64,000 bases of DNA from contig JANTQA010000012.1 in NCBI GenBank assembly GCA_027625915.1, positions 10,998,501 to 11,062,500 of the forward strand. Direction: 5' to 3'. The position numbers and the translations under genes are program-made. The stretch is from Anaeramoeba flamelloides (lineage: Eukaryota > Metamonada > Anaeramoebidae). Under the pieces are notes generated by a model. That model was not told the DNA's origin. It saw only the letters and a list, made by a program, of their open reading frames with translations, and did not search any database. Shown here one piece after another: positions 10,801-23,327 of this stretch; position 1 is the stretch's first letter, and every line of letters begins with the position of its first letter.

Positions 10801-13758
10801 AACCTTTAAATTTGTGGCGAAATGTAGAATCTATTTTTCTGTAAATTCTTGGATTTTTTTACTAAATACAAGGATCATTTTTAATTGATGGGATCAACAA
10901 ATATTACTACTTTACTAATCGAATTTTTAGAGACATTTTAACCAACGAGCACTAATGTGATTACACCCAATAACAACGTATTTTTAATCTTGGGCTTCTC
11001 CTTGGTTGACGCTAATTCCTTAAATATTACCTTTTTTTTTCAAATTTAATTTTGATTGGATCTTTCTTTTCTTATTTTAGCTTCGGATAAAATTTAAAAA
11101 TGTTTAATTAGAATAAAATAATGTTCTAATTATCTGCTTTCTAGTATTCAAAAATTGTATTTAGGAACCCAAAAGTTTTGATTTGTGAATTTTTTATTTC
11201 AATTTATCTAAAAATTTGAATTTGATTATAGATTTCCGATTAGACATTTTGTTAGATATACTTTAAAACATTTTTTCTGGAAAAGATATCACAGAACATA
11301 TATTAAGAAGTTCCAGTTATTTAATTTAAATTTCAAAACTCGCATTTAAAGTCATTTCAAAAACTATTTTATTCAAAAATGATTTTTTTTAAAAAAATAT
11401 AGTTTTATAGTACAAGAAAAGAAATTAAATACAAACACAAGAGCAAATAACCTTTCATAAACCCCAGCCTGATGATAGATTACATCTATAAAACTATGTT
11501 TTTTCAGAAGAAAATTTTATTTTCGAACTTTTCTTTTTATTGTTTTGGTTTGATTTTTTTTTTTTTTCCGAAGTTTAGTAATCTTGTTTTCGCAAAATAT
11601 CAGAACGAGAGACTGGCTCGGTAGTTTTAATACATTACAAGCATCAGCTGGTATAGATTGTATGAAACCTACAATTTACAGTTAGTCATATTGTAAGAAA
11701 AACTCTATCTAGTCCACGTTTGTTGCTTTCATTCGGTTTGGTTTGGTTCAGTTTGTTCGGTTATTTTAACCTAAGTTTACTTGAGATCAAATCAGAACAA
11801 ATTTAAAATGATTTTTTATTCCTTTTTCCACCTCCAAACACTTAAAAAAAAAAAAACCGAAGAATTCAAATAATTTAAAAAAAGGGAATTTGGAAAAAAA
11901 AGTATAAAAAATCAAAAAAAAAGAAAAAAGAAAAAGTTATTGAATTTAATAACTTGTGTCTTAAGCAACAAGATATAGGTGTTAAATTCATCTATACATT
12001 ACAAGATATTTCTAAAGTATTACACAACAAACTTTGAATAATACATTTAATAACCATATCGTAATCCCATAAAAAAGTAAAACAATAAATGTTCAGAAAA
12101 TAAGCAGAATAATTTATTTTTAATGTATTGGTGCCTTTTTCGAGGGTAACGAAGCCACAAAACAAATTTTTGTATGTGTTTTTGTAATACAAATAAAATT
12201 TTTGATATGAGTGGTTTAGATGGATATATTGACAAAAAATACATAAAATTAAAAAGAAATATCAGACAGAGAAAGAAGATCCTTCAAAGTATTGTGTTGT
12301 TATTTGGAAAGTAAAGTGTTCGAGACAAATAATTTTCTCAGACAAGATCTTTATTGATCTGAATAGCTGAAAGAAAAACTATCGTGTGTGTTAAAGGGAG
12401 AAAAGTAATACAACCAACTTAACTCAAACTGAGGGATTCATGATCGGAACTCTGTGAGTGTAAAAAATTGTGATATCTTCGAGGATGTAGAAGTTCTGCA
12501 GCCACTGAGATTTTAATTCAATTTTTTTAAAAAATCAAAACCATTGAATTTGATGAACTTTTCAATATTTTTTTTTAATTTTGAGAAAAAGTTAAAATAA
12601 AATCCCTGCAACTGCCGAACTTCTACATCCTCGAAGATATCACATTTTTTTACACTCACAGAGTTCCGATCAGAAACAGCAAGTTTAGATTAAATTGGCT
12701 GTAGTTCAAACTCTACATTTTAATGATATGTGAATGGTAAAAGGTAAAAGAAACATTTTTAAATATGGCACTTATTCAGACAAGGCTTTATATAATAAAT
12801 TGTATTTTTTTGGTAAGAAATGTGTGATAATTATAAAATTCAATTATCATCTATACAAGACTTTTTACACAAATTCAAAAAATGGTGTTCTTAATTTTCA
12901 AAGTTTTTTTTTTAAAGTTGTAATTTTTTAATTAACGGTAATACTTTTTCAGTATATGTACCTAATGGTTCAGGAAATATGCCTGTATATTTGTTGTATT
13001 CAATAGCATTCTATTCTTTTTAAAAGAGAAGAAAAGTTGTTTGGGGTAGAAACAGAAATTGGAAAATTGAAAATAATTCTTTCAAAATCAAAAAAAAACA
13101 AACAAACTTAAAAAATTTTTTTGGATTTGTTACTCTATTTTCTTTTTTCTTCTTAAATCTTTTTTTAAATGTTCGATTTCTTTTTTTTAAAAAAAAACAT
13201 TCTAAAAAATAAACAAATTAATAATATTTCTGATCATATAACTATCCAAAAGAATATTATCATCCATTGCAAGAATACCATGTAAGAGTGGCATCGAGAT
13301 ATTACAAAGGTCCAGAGTTACTTGTTGATTATCAGGAATATGATTATTCGCTTGATTTATGGGCTGTTGGGTGTATGCTTGGAGAAATTTTGTTTTTTGT
13401 TCATCCATTATTTAAAGGAAATGACAATGATGATCAATTAGTTAAAATTGCCAGAATTTTAGGAACCAATGGTCTTTATGAATATTTGAATACTTATAAT
13501 TTAGAATTGAGTAACCGGTATAAGAAGATTATTGGAAGGCACCGAAGAAAATCGTGGTATAAATTTGTTAATCAAAATAATAAACATTTAACCCACGATA
13601 TAGCACTTGATTTGTTAGACAAATTATTAGTTTATGATCATGCAAAAAGATTAACAGCTAAAGAAGCGATGGCTCATAAGTATTTTGATGAAATTAGAAG
13701 GGAAAGAGAAGAAGAAAAAAAATTATCAGTAGAAGAAGAAGAAGAAAAAGAAAACTAA
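7857..13758 (+). CDS. CK2A: Casein kinase 2 catalytic subunit alpha, 2-3 exons
   Basis: CK2 alpha is a constitutively active, acidophilic Ser/Thr kinase of nucleus and cytoplasm. Secure exons are 8180-8698 and 13253-13758, joined in frame as DWGLA-EYYHP across a 4,554-bp intron. Signatures: [18 protein letters not shown] at the N-terminus, the Gly loop GRGKYSEVF, the ATP lysine in CVAKVLKP, catalytic HRDIKPHN, the CK2-type DWG in place of DFG, and [17 protein letters not shown]. No in-frame ATG precedes ISRVYADV in the second exon and a stop lies upstream. The best start I find is a 4-nt exon, ATGA at 7857-7860, followed by GTATAT, which would give [10 protein letters not shown] and 342 residues in all (usual 330-390). 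That first exon is a guess. The usual Lys-rich cluster after the ATP lysine is thinned to [10 protein letters not shown]. The C-terminus is acidic. Confidence 0.93.
9155..9357. mobile_element. TACAGTCAG foldback MITE, copy 2
   Basis: About 200 bp that folds on itself. It begins TACAGTCAGTTTCAAATTTA and ends TTAAAAGTGGAACTGACTGT then A, with inner mirrored blocks TTTAAGGCACAAA, TCTCAAATTAAGGCACAAAA and their complements. TA at each edge fits the target of Tc1/mariner transposases. No ORF. Confidence 0.8.
12441..12672. mobile_element. Foldback element with ~56-bp near-perfect arms
   Basis: The left arm starts TGATCGGAACTCTGTGAGTG and runs to about 12497. The right arm ends CACTCACAGAGTTCCGATCA at 12672 and starts at about 12613. 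The arms match almost base for base, including the block GATATCTTCGAGGATGTAGA. The loop is about 115 bp and AT-rich. The high arm identity suggests recent insertion or ongoing arm correction. No ORF and no clear target duplication. Confidence 0.75.
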
Positions 13759-16700
13759 TTCTTTTCTTTTTATTTTTTTTATAATTTCATTTTTATTCAT
13801 TTTTTTTTTTTATCCATTATTTCTATTCATTTATAAATAATACCTCGAAACATCCTTTTATTTTTTATTTTTATTATCAGTAAAAAATAATTTTTTTTTT
13901 TCTCAATTATCAGGAATTATATTTTATTAAGATTTAATTCAAAAAAGCTATTTCTAAAAAAAACGAAAGTGTATTAATAAACAATAATTTGAGAATTTAG
14001 TGTCTGGTAAAAAATAAAAATTATTTATCCCAATTTCTTTTTTTACTATTTCTGAAATAAAAAATTAAAAATTCCACATTTTGATAACTTATCTTATTCA
14101 ACTTTTCATTTCCCATTTTTAATTTATCTTTTTTCGGATGAAACTTTTTTTTACAAATTTGTTTTTACAATTCTTTTTTTAAATATTTTTATCAAAATAA
14201 GCTAAATGTAATAATATTGCTTTCAAAAATTAAAAAGAAGAAGCTGTTGAATTCTCAAAATATAAAAAAAAATGACATAAAGTTCAGTTTGACCAATTAG
14301 AAAATCTAATGAAAAAATTCAAAAAGAATATTGTTAATCGCTGTAGTTTTGATGAATTGATGAAGAATAAATTGTTTTAAAATCAAATAAATTCATCCAA
14401 AAAAATCTATTTTTTGGAAGTAGAAGGTTTCTTTAAAATATAGTATATATTCTTGAACCAAATATAAATTAGATCCATAGGTTAACTGTAAATAGGGTTT
14501 TATATTTCATTTTGGAGAATCTTTGAGAAATAGATTGATAATTTTTTTCTCATTAATTTTTAAATTAGAATTTCAATTTGATATTTAAAATAAAAATGGG
14601 TAAAGGTAAAGTAATTATAACCAGAATTAAACATAAAAATGTTAAATGAATTGTTTATTTATTTTTTTTTTTATCAATTTTTAAATTATTATGATTTCAG
14701 TTTTTTTGTTAGTTATTATTATAAAATATGAAATTTCCTATTTTGTTTATATTATAAAAATGATTTATTTATTGAAATTAAGTGTTTTAATTATTTAGTT
14801 TTAATAGAATCTGGTAAAGATTAGTTGATAAATATAATTATTATCTTAATAGTGAAAATTATTTTAAATTTAATCCTAAAATGTTAATACGCAAATATTT
14901 TTTTTTTATTTTCAATTAAAAAAACTGTTTTTGAAATTATTTAATTAATATTTATTATTGTAATTTTTGAAATAGTAAATAATATATTAAAGCTTCTATC
15001 CAGGACTAATAATTTTATGTTTTCGGATTTATTTTAATTTTTTAACTTTTTTTCCTTTGGGGATTTTTCTTTTTATTGGGGAGAAGGGTTATAAAGAAAA
15101 AAGATCAAGTAATTAATTGTTAATATTGAAAACCTGAAATACAAAAATATGGGCAAGTTCAAAATAAAAAAGATTAGAAAGGTTAAAAATACCTATTTTT
15201 ATTGTTAAACAGATCAAAAAGTGAAAAGAAATGAAAAATATCTAATCAGAGTTTTCCAAATAAATTTCCATATTAAATCATAAAAATCATTTTGGCTAAG
15301 GTATTTTGGGTTTTATTAATTAAATATTTACCTTATTTGCTTTTTTTTTAATTTTTTAATAATTAGTTCTTATTTGTCCTATCTGAATTCCTTTTCATTT
15401 AGATTTTTTCTATTTTTTTCGTTTTAATTTTTTTTTTTTTGTTTTTTAACATTACCAACATTTTATTTAGGTATTTTTTAACATTTAAATACGTGAAATA
15501 GATTTTTTTATGATTAAAGTCTAATTTTGAGTGTAAAATAAAAGTAAACTCTGTTTCAGTCAAAGGGGTTCAACCTTTTTTTTCAAATATCAATTATTTT
15601 ATATAATTGACCTTTGAAGAACAAATAAGAAATGAAGAGAATAATACACCTCAAAGAAATGTTGATACATGTCTGAAAGAAAACTAATTAATCAATATAT
15701 TTTCTTAAAAATTGAAAAACTCAAATTCTTAGTGCACTATTGACAAAAACAAGGATTTTCGTTTTGAACTTCTACTGGTATTTGAATAATAAATATGAAA
15801 CATTTTTACTTCATTTTCCATGCTTTTATTTTAGAAATTAAGCCCCCAAACAAAGTTTGTTGGTATTTGTGGTCTCTATTTGAAAAAGGAAATGAAAATG
15901 AAGTCAAAATTTTTCACATTTATTAAACAAATATCAAGATCAAAGATCGAATTGAATTGCAATAGAAATCAATAGATTTCTCAACAATCTTTACATGGTT
16001 TCAATGAAATTAGAATAACACGTTTTTACCAAGTTACTATTGATCTTGCAATAAAAAAATTTTTTGCAAATGAATGAAGTTTTATAAAAAAAATTGAAAA
16101 AAAAAACAAAAATGTGAAAAAATGATTTCAATTTTGGAAATTTCCAAAATAAAATTTTTCTTCTAATATCTATGCAAACCCTTTAAACACATGTATTATA
16201 CCATTACAACTGGGCCCCTTTGACTGAAAAATAGTTAGTATTCAGAGTATACTTAATACTTCATCGGATAATAACAGAGTAGATAACATTATTGTTGAAA
16301 GTAATTATAATTTGAATCCCATCAATAAGGATTTTTCGGTCTCCTCCTGTTTTTAAATAATGAGTGATATAGAATTTTAGAATAATTATAGAGTTAGTGT
16401 TGTTTTAAAATTTTTCTTTGATTTTGAAGGTGATTATTTGCTTATTTTTATCAGAATTCAATAAACTTGTAAAAAATTCTTTGAAATTTTTCATAGTAAT
16501 CGTTTATATTTTTGTAAAGGTTTTTTTTTGAAAATTATTAATTATTGAGTAATAAGATCCTGATTCTTATTTGTAAGGATTTAATTAATCTCAAAAGAAA
16601 TTTTTATTGATACCTTTGTATTTTTATGATATCTCAATTTTATTAATTTCTGGTATTTTCTTTCTTAAATAACATTGAAAACTTCATCCTATTTTCGAAA

Positions 16701-18775
16701 ATACTAGAAAAATTAATTAAATATTGAATACTTGATGATATAAAAAATATATGGTCATTTTGTAATATTTTCAATAATTATAATAAATTTCTTGGAATTG
16801 AAAAGATATTATAATGGTTTTAACAAACATGAAGGGTAATAAACACCTAAATATTATTATTATTATCATCTTTCTGATTAAATTTATTAGAATAATTTTA
16901 TTAAATTAATTTTATTTAAATTCGTTTTATTTGCTTGAAAATATTTAAAAAATTGAGAAATAATAATCAATTCAATGGATAAATTTAATCTTTGGGTTGT
17001 TATTAAATTACTGAAATTATCGAGATCTTGTGATTAATTTTTGTTTCTAATAATAAAATTAAAAGGTATTTATTTATATTTAATGTTAAATTCTCGAGGT
17101 TAAAAAATAATCATTTTTGGGTTAATTTTAATTTAAAGGATTTTTTTTGAATTTTTTTTTAAACAACATGAAAAAATTGTTCACTAATATTATGTTTTAA
17201 AGGAAATTAAATTTTTTCCAAGTTGAAAATAATTCTTTTATTTTTTTAGGATAGAGGTTGATTTAATAGATTAAGTTACTTTCAAAGGTAGGGGGTTGTT
17301 TTTAAATAATATTTTTGTCCATTTCCTTAGTATATAATAATATTTCATTCATTTTACTAGAAATAAAAGAATTTTTTTGAAATAATGAAAAAATATCTTG
17401 AATTTGAAACTTTTCAAGTATAAGAAAATTTTATCAATCTTTTTAATAATATTTCTTTTGGGAAACAGCATTTGAGGTAAGCTTTGTATTATCTTAACAA
17501 ATTGTTGCTTGGTTTTTTCAATTTGGAGAAATAGATAATTTTTTTGTTTGCTGATTAAAAATAAACAAAGTGTTTTTTTCAACCTTATTTATCCCTAAAT
17601 ATAAAATTGAAAAAGTGAGGATTAGATTGATTTGTTATTTATTAATTTGGTATAAAATAATAGGTATCCAAATTTGATAACATTCTGGTAATATTTTAGG
17701 TTTTACATAAATTGGAAAAGTACTTTTTGAAATTAAATAATTCAAATTCTATTTCAAATAATTCAAAATTGTTTTTTACATAAATTGTTGAAGGTGAAGA
17801 AATCTGTTTGAATATTTTGAAGATTAAAAGAATTGTATTTCACACTTTAGTAAATAATTATTTCTACCAATCTCTAAGGACTGCGTTAACGCACTCGAAG
17901 GTGTATAGTTATTATGTCATTTTCAATTCATTCTTTAAAAGCATTATAATTCTGAAGAAATTGGACTAAAGTATTCACAATTCCATAGTTTATAATCAGA
18001 TCAACACAAACCAAAAAAGATTTTCAAATTGGTTTTTGAATAAAAATTTATAAAAAAATTGACTTTAATAGGATTATCATTTACTAGTTCGAATTTGAAA
18101 TCATTTCATAATTTTAAAAAGAACAAAAAACAATATTTAGAACAATTCCAGGAATTATTTTGTGTTTTTAGATTTAAAATGGAAATAAGGAATAAGTAAA
18201 ATCAAATTTTGATAAAATTTTGATAAGATCCAAGAAAGGGTAAAATTGGGAAAAGTGTTCGAATTTTGAAAATTTACAATTATTTTATAAAAAGAAATTC
18301 TCAATATGTAAATTAAACTGAGATTATGGAACTCTTTCAAGAATTGTTTTTATCAATCAATTTCACTCTTTTCGCCAAAAAAGATAGTCCTTAATTTATC
18401 ATTGGTTACAAAGTAATTTCTTTTTAAATTTAGAAAGCATTTTGGATATTAATTGTTCAGATTTTTCAATTGAATTCTTGAATAATATAGAATGGTTTAC
18501 ATGCAAATACTCTTCCTTACACAAACCCCAATTTACTTTGCATAGGAATAAATCTTTGTATAAACCACTCTCTTTAAAATTTGAACTCATAACTCTATTT
18601 TGAATTTAACTGGTAATTTTGGTTCACAATTGTAATCAATTCCCATGATGTAGTTCAAACCAAAATGATTTTTTTTAAGTAAAACATAATCATTTTTTCC
18701 TAATTTTGCTCGAACAAGATTTTGTTTTAATTCGATAAATAAAACCTTAATTTCTCTCTTTCCTTTTTAGACCAA
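13759..18775. other. 5-kb intergenic region
   Basis: No gene is recognised between CK2 alpha and the ankyrin palmitoyltransferase. The one structured item is an element at 15554-16230. A 12-bp perfect palindrome, TGCGTTAACGCA, stands out in the AT background at 17882-17893. Open frames of 61-77 codons near 17349-18590 on the minus strand have no domain content. Confidence 0.6.
15554..16230. mobile_element. Small DNA element with TTTCAGTCAAAGGGG terminal inverted repeats
   Basis: The left end TTTCAGTCAAAGGGG at 15554 is matched by the inverted right end CCCCTTTGACTGAAA finishing at 16230. Length is about 680 bp with no long ORF. Close to the right end a stretch resembling TTCCAAAATAAAATTTTTCT also appears just outside the 3973-5347 element near 5370, hinting at shared or adjacent repeat sequence. 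Confidence 0.5.
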
Positions 18776-20733
18776 ATGTTTACTGAAAATGGTAATCTTT
18801 TCATTTCGTTAAATTACACATAATAACTAAAAAAACTTCCTTTTCATCGAAAATTTTTTTTCCTATTCTTACTTTTTTTCAAATGCAAATTACTCCAAAC
18901 GAAACAAAAATTGTTCAACCCCATTGTACCCAATCATAACCCAAAAACCAAACAAAATAACCAAACGAATACCTTTCAAATTGCAAAGATCATTTATTGA
19001 TTTATCAAACAGAAAATAACAATTTAGACAAAGTTAAAGATCTGATTGAAAACAAAAATGCAAATGTGGATGTTGCTGATCAAGACGGTTTTACTCCTGC
19101 ACATTTAGGGTGCTCTTCAAGAATTGACGAATCCCTTTTGGTGTATTTGCTCAAGCAAGATCCCAATTTGGATGTTCACACAACGACAACGGGTGTCACT
19201 CCGTTAATCATTGCCTCTGCGCTGGGAAATTTGTCCAAGGTCAGGCTCTTGTTGGACAACGGCGCCGACATCGGCCTGGGCGACATCAGTTCACAGTCGA
19301 GTTGCTTGCACTACACGGCACAAGAAAACAGGGTGCTGTCTCTTCATTATCTCTTGAATTGCACCGAGGGGAAGAAATCGTTCAACATCAATTTCCCAAA
19401 CATTAGCGGGCAGGCGCCCCTCCACTGGGCCTGCGCGTCGAACTCGATCAAGACGTGTGAGTACCTCGTTCGGAACCGTGCAGATATCAATCTGCAGGAC
19501 AACGATGGCAAGACGCCCTCGCATCTCGCTGCAGCGAACAATAGCTTTGAGGCCTTGCAGCTCCTGATCCTGAGTGGGTGCGATCTGTCGATCGTCGACA
19601 ATGACGGCAAGAGCATCTTCCAATGCGCACAGGAGCACAAGAGCAAAGACTGCGTTGAGTACATGCAAATGATCCTTTCCAAGCATGGTGACAGCGGCCT
19701 GTACCCGTTCTCTGAAAAGAATCGCAAGGTGCATGAATTTGAAAGGGCATACACCCTGGGGTTTTATTTCTACCCAACAGCGGTTTCCTTGCTCTTCGCG
19801 GGCTTGTTTCATATGTTCAATTTTTATTTTGCCTTATTCCTTGTGGCCGTTGTCTCGTGGTTGATTTACAACTTCATCCAGTGGCCCGTAATCTTGATGA
19901 AGAAATTGCGATCAACGGGCCCCTTTGGGATGACGTCCTGTGTGGCCGTTGGTAGCTCTTTAGTCTTTCTTTTGAAGGTCTTCCCTGGACTGTGGATCAA
20001 AAAGGGTATCAACTTCAAAGTGATGCTGATCCTCATGCTGTTAACCGATTTCTATATGCTTTACCAGTTGTTTTTGAGTTACTATAGAGACCCCGGCTAT
20101 CTAAATTTGCCCTCCATTGACGCAGACCAGTTCTTGCAAGAAGTCAAAAGCGGAATGACCCCAGACCAGTTTTGCTCAACTTGCCAGTTTCGAAAGCCCC
20201 TCAGGGCGAAGCATGATAAATACTCAAACAAATGCGTGGCCTGCTTTGACCATTTTTGCCCATGGACAGGATCCACAATCGGGGACAATAATGGTATTAA
20301 TTTGTTTTTGTTTGTAGTGTTTGCAATTCTAGCAACATTGATCTTTATTTATTGCACACATTTGCTATATCAGCCCGATTCCTTCCTACAGCTGATACCT
20401 ACAATCTATGAAAAATCCAAAGTTTACTTTGTGTTTTTTGTCGAATCACTGTTTTTTTTATATTTTGAAACCAAAATTCTTTTCGAAAGAATCAAACGTA
20501 TCTCCTCTAATCTAACACCAAACGAACAATATAACTATTTAAGATACCCCTATTTAACAGACCAAAACGGCCTCCTGTCAAACCCCTTCGATCTCGGCTT
20601 TAAGAAAAACTGGATGCAATATTTTAAAATCGATTATCATATTAACTGGTATACAATCACTTCCCTTCAACAAGCAGATGAAAATTCGTTAAACATAGTG
20701 CAAAACCAAGATATTGACATCATAGATATTTAA
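18776..20733 (+). CDS. Ankyrin-repeat palmitoyltransferase, Akr1/ZDHHC17-like, DHFC variant
   Basis: Membrane S-acyltransferases of this type attach palmitate to cysteines on Golgi or vacuole membranes. Exons are 18776-18791 and 18989-20733 (intron 197 bp, GTAATC...AAAG), giving 586 residues that start MFTENDHLLIYQTE. Residues about 20-235 are ankyrin repeats (DGFTPAHLGC, GVTPLIIASALGN, GQAPLHWACASN, DGKTPSHLAAANN). Hydrophobic segments follow near residues 258-305, 320-370 and, after the catalytic domain, 440-465 and 475-500, matching the six-pass family plan. The zinc-finger-like domain reads CSTCQFRKPLRAKHDKYSNK then CVACFDHFCPWTGS: DHHC has become DHFC (D426-C429), and three cysteines usually binding zinc are D, S and T. 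Yeast Akr1 (DHYC) is likewise degenerate from memory, so activity is plausible but unproven. The middle of the gene is strikingly G+C rich, unlike its flanks. Confidence 0.9.
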
Positions 20734-23327
20734 ATACTTTGGTTTTCTTTTTCTCGTTTTTTCTTTTTTCCTTTTTTTTTTTTTTTTATTATTTTTTTTA
20801 TTTTTGTTTTTAATTTAATATTTAAATTTTTGAATGAAATTCAATTTTTAATTTTGAAAATTGATCGACAAATAAATTATGTAAAAAATATATATGTTTT
20901 TAATTGTTTTATTCTTTCATAAATTTTTGATTTTTAATAATTTATAGAATACTGATTTATTCAAAAAAATTTTATAATATTTTTTACTTGAATTTCCTTT
21001 TTTTGAATCTTGAGAACTTACCTTACAAAACTCACCACTTGAGGAAAAAATCAAGTAATTTTATAAAGCTTTTATAAATTTAAACCAATTAATTTCTTTT
21101 ATTGTGGGTATTCAAACTGATTTTTGGGGATTTTGAAAAAAAAAATTAAATGATAATTTATTTTATTTTTTTTGAATTTATCAGTTTGTTATATAAGGAT
21201 TAGAAGGTGTTTTTTTTTTAATATCCAATGAATTTGTTAATATTCGTTTTCTGGGTTTGGTAACTGTGGGGGGTCAGGAATATTAAAAAATTATTAAGTA
21301 TAATAACAATATAAACCAGTGGTTGTTTCTAGGTGTTTTTAGTCTGAGAAATTAACTTAAAATTTTATAAATTCTACCGTTTATTTCTTAAATTAAAAAA
21401 AAAAACTAACTACAAAAAATAGTTTAAAATGGAAAGTATCTACTACCATCTTAAAATTAAGAAATTTCACAAATTATCTAATTAGATATTCTTATGTTTA
21501 TGATAAATAAAATTAAAACAAAATATTGTAATTTATGTCAAAAATATTTTAACTGTGATATTTTTGAAGATATCAATCATTTTTTATGGGCTGTTCATTC
21601 TATAAAGAAAATCAAACAGTTTGGATTTAATGTTTAATTCAAATTATCGGAAATAATCAGGGCAATATGTTTGCTATTATTAAAAATCAGGAATTGTTAT
21701 TCATTTAGCGTTGGTCAATGATAAAGTTTGAAATTTTTATTTATTGAAACTTTTAAACAAAAATTTAGAAATTAGGAAAATTATTATCAAGTGTCCTACA
21801 CGATGATGAAAATATTTTTTCAAAAAGCAATTTAATATTTACTAATTTTACCCTTTTTAATAACTCCAATAAGAATAAACACTATTGGTTAATAAAAGAA
21901 CTTTGGTCAAAAAATATTTTTAAAGATATTTTACAATTTAAGTTGGAAAATCCACTTTTCCTATTTTCCAGTGATGTTTTTTTTTTTATTTAATTGTACA
22001 AAATTTGAAAACTCTTTTCTTCCCATCAAATGGGTAATTTTATTCTATTTTGAAAGTGTTTTAAATCTTACAAATATCTTTCAAATAGGGGATCAATTAT
22101 TTTTACTATTAAAGAATTATTTGTTCTTTTAAATTGGAAAAAATATTTTTTCTTTGATTTTCCGTTAGGTTTTTTTTAATTTTTGTAATAAACTGGAAAT
22201 TTTATAAATTTTCAGTTTAATCCAAAGAGTAAAAAAAACCTAGGATGCGGAATATTTATCATCAGTTATTTTTTTTTCTGTGTTTGATTTTTTTAGATCA
22301 GTAGGGTGTTTTCAAAACTATACGTTATTATCTATTCAAAAAATATCCTAAAGCTGAGTTTAAAGAAAATTCATTATCACAGACATTGAAAATTGTTTAC
22401 GAAAAATAGACCTTTTTTTCTCGACTAGAGTGACTTTTAAAAATTTTGGTACTATTAACAACAATAAATACAGCAGCCCCAAGATTTTTAAGAGTTGGAA
22501 GGTTGGTTGTATTGTGAATAAACTCAATTAACAAGGATGAAATGATAATTAAAGTTGTAGTTTTGTCTAACTAATTTTTTTTTCACTTTTATTATTCCAA
22601 ACTAGCTATGTACCAATGTTTTCTTGTTTTTTTTTTTAATCTAAGCAATAGTGTGAAAATTAAACAAATTTTTGGTTTATATCAAAAATTAAAAAAAAAA
22701 AGAACAGGTAAGAGGAAATTAATTTCCTCCCTTCAAAATACAAAAAATTTTGATTGTTTTTTGAAATAATATTTTTCATGATAATATATTTTTAGATTTT
22801 AGAAATAGAAAAGTTTTGATTTTTGTATTTTTTTAAAGTTTTAGAGAGCCAAATTGTGTAGTTGATCAAAATAACTTTTAAATAAATTGTCACTTATATC
22901 ATTTTTTGTAGATGTACGATATTACTAACTTCTTAAATAAAATTGGTAATGGATTTGTATTATTGAATATAAATTCGTTTTTGTTATCGTCTTTAATTGT
23001 ATTTAAATACAAAGACTCACTGGTTTGAAGAGATATATAATTTCTTTTTTGGTAGTTATACAATTTTATTTTTTTAATAAATATCTCTAAAAATCAAGAT
23101 TTTATCTTATTCTTAATGTGTTCTTTTTTATGTTCTTTTAGTTGAAGGTAATATAACAAAATAATTAAAAAAATCAAAAAAGTAAAAATAAAATTTGATG
23201 TTTCAAAAATTGTTTATTTTAAATTAGCAAAGAAACACTTTTCTTTTTCAAAAAAAAAAAAAAAAAGGATTTGTTTCTTTAAATAGATCTCATGAATAAA
23301 AGAGATTATGAGAAAGGTGATAATAAA
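20734..23327. other. Intergenic region with LINE remnants
   Basis: 2.6 kb between the palmitoyltransferase and H4. The recognisable content is a decayed LINE 3' segment at 21290-21785 and a short block shared with the other LINE copy near 22703-22735. Otherwise AT-rich with no coding signal. Confidence 0.55.
21290..21785 (+). mobile_element. LINE 3'-end remnant, copy 1
   Basis: It is parallel to 40665-41430 over several hundred bases: AAAAAATAGTTTAAAATGG, CATCTTAAAATTAAGAAATT, AGATATTCTTATGTTTATGA and TGTAATTTATG. In the better copy this encodes the Cys-rich end of a non-LTR retrotransposon polymerase. Here the frame is broken by small indels and substitutions (the Cys-Pro pair of copy 2 reads Cys-Ser in an interrupted frame). 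A block TAAGAGGAAATTAATTTCCT recurs at 22709 and 41695 and may be part of the element's 3' untranslated end. Confidence 0.6.

Larger units (their letters stand above)
8699..13252 (+). other. 4.55-kb intron of CK2 alpha carrying transposons
   Basis: The donor GTATGT follows GCA-G and the acceptor is AAAAG before AATATTATCATC; the split codon becomes GAA, matching the family's LAEFYHP. The intron holds a foldback MITE at 9155-9357 and a second, unrelated foldback at 12441-12672. The rest is AT-rich with no coding signal; the 65-68-codon open frames inside look random. Confidence 0.8.

Noticed and set aside
17882-17893. Perfect palindrome TGCGTTAACGCA as a regulatory site
   Set aside because: Single occurrence far from a gene; 12 bp is not enough to claim function.
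19291-19812. Long minus-strand open frames (up to 173 codons) opposite the palmitoyltransferase
   Set aside because: They arise from the locally high G+C, which removes stop codons; the plus strand carries ankyrin repeats in a continuous conserved frame.
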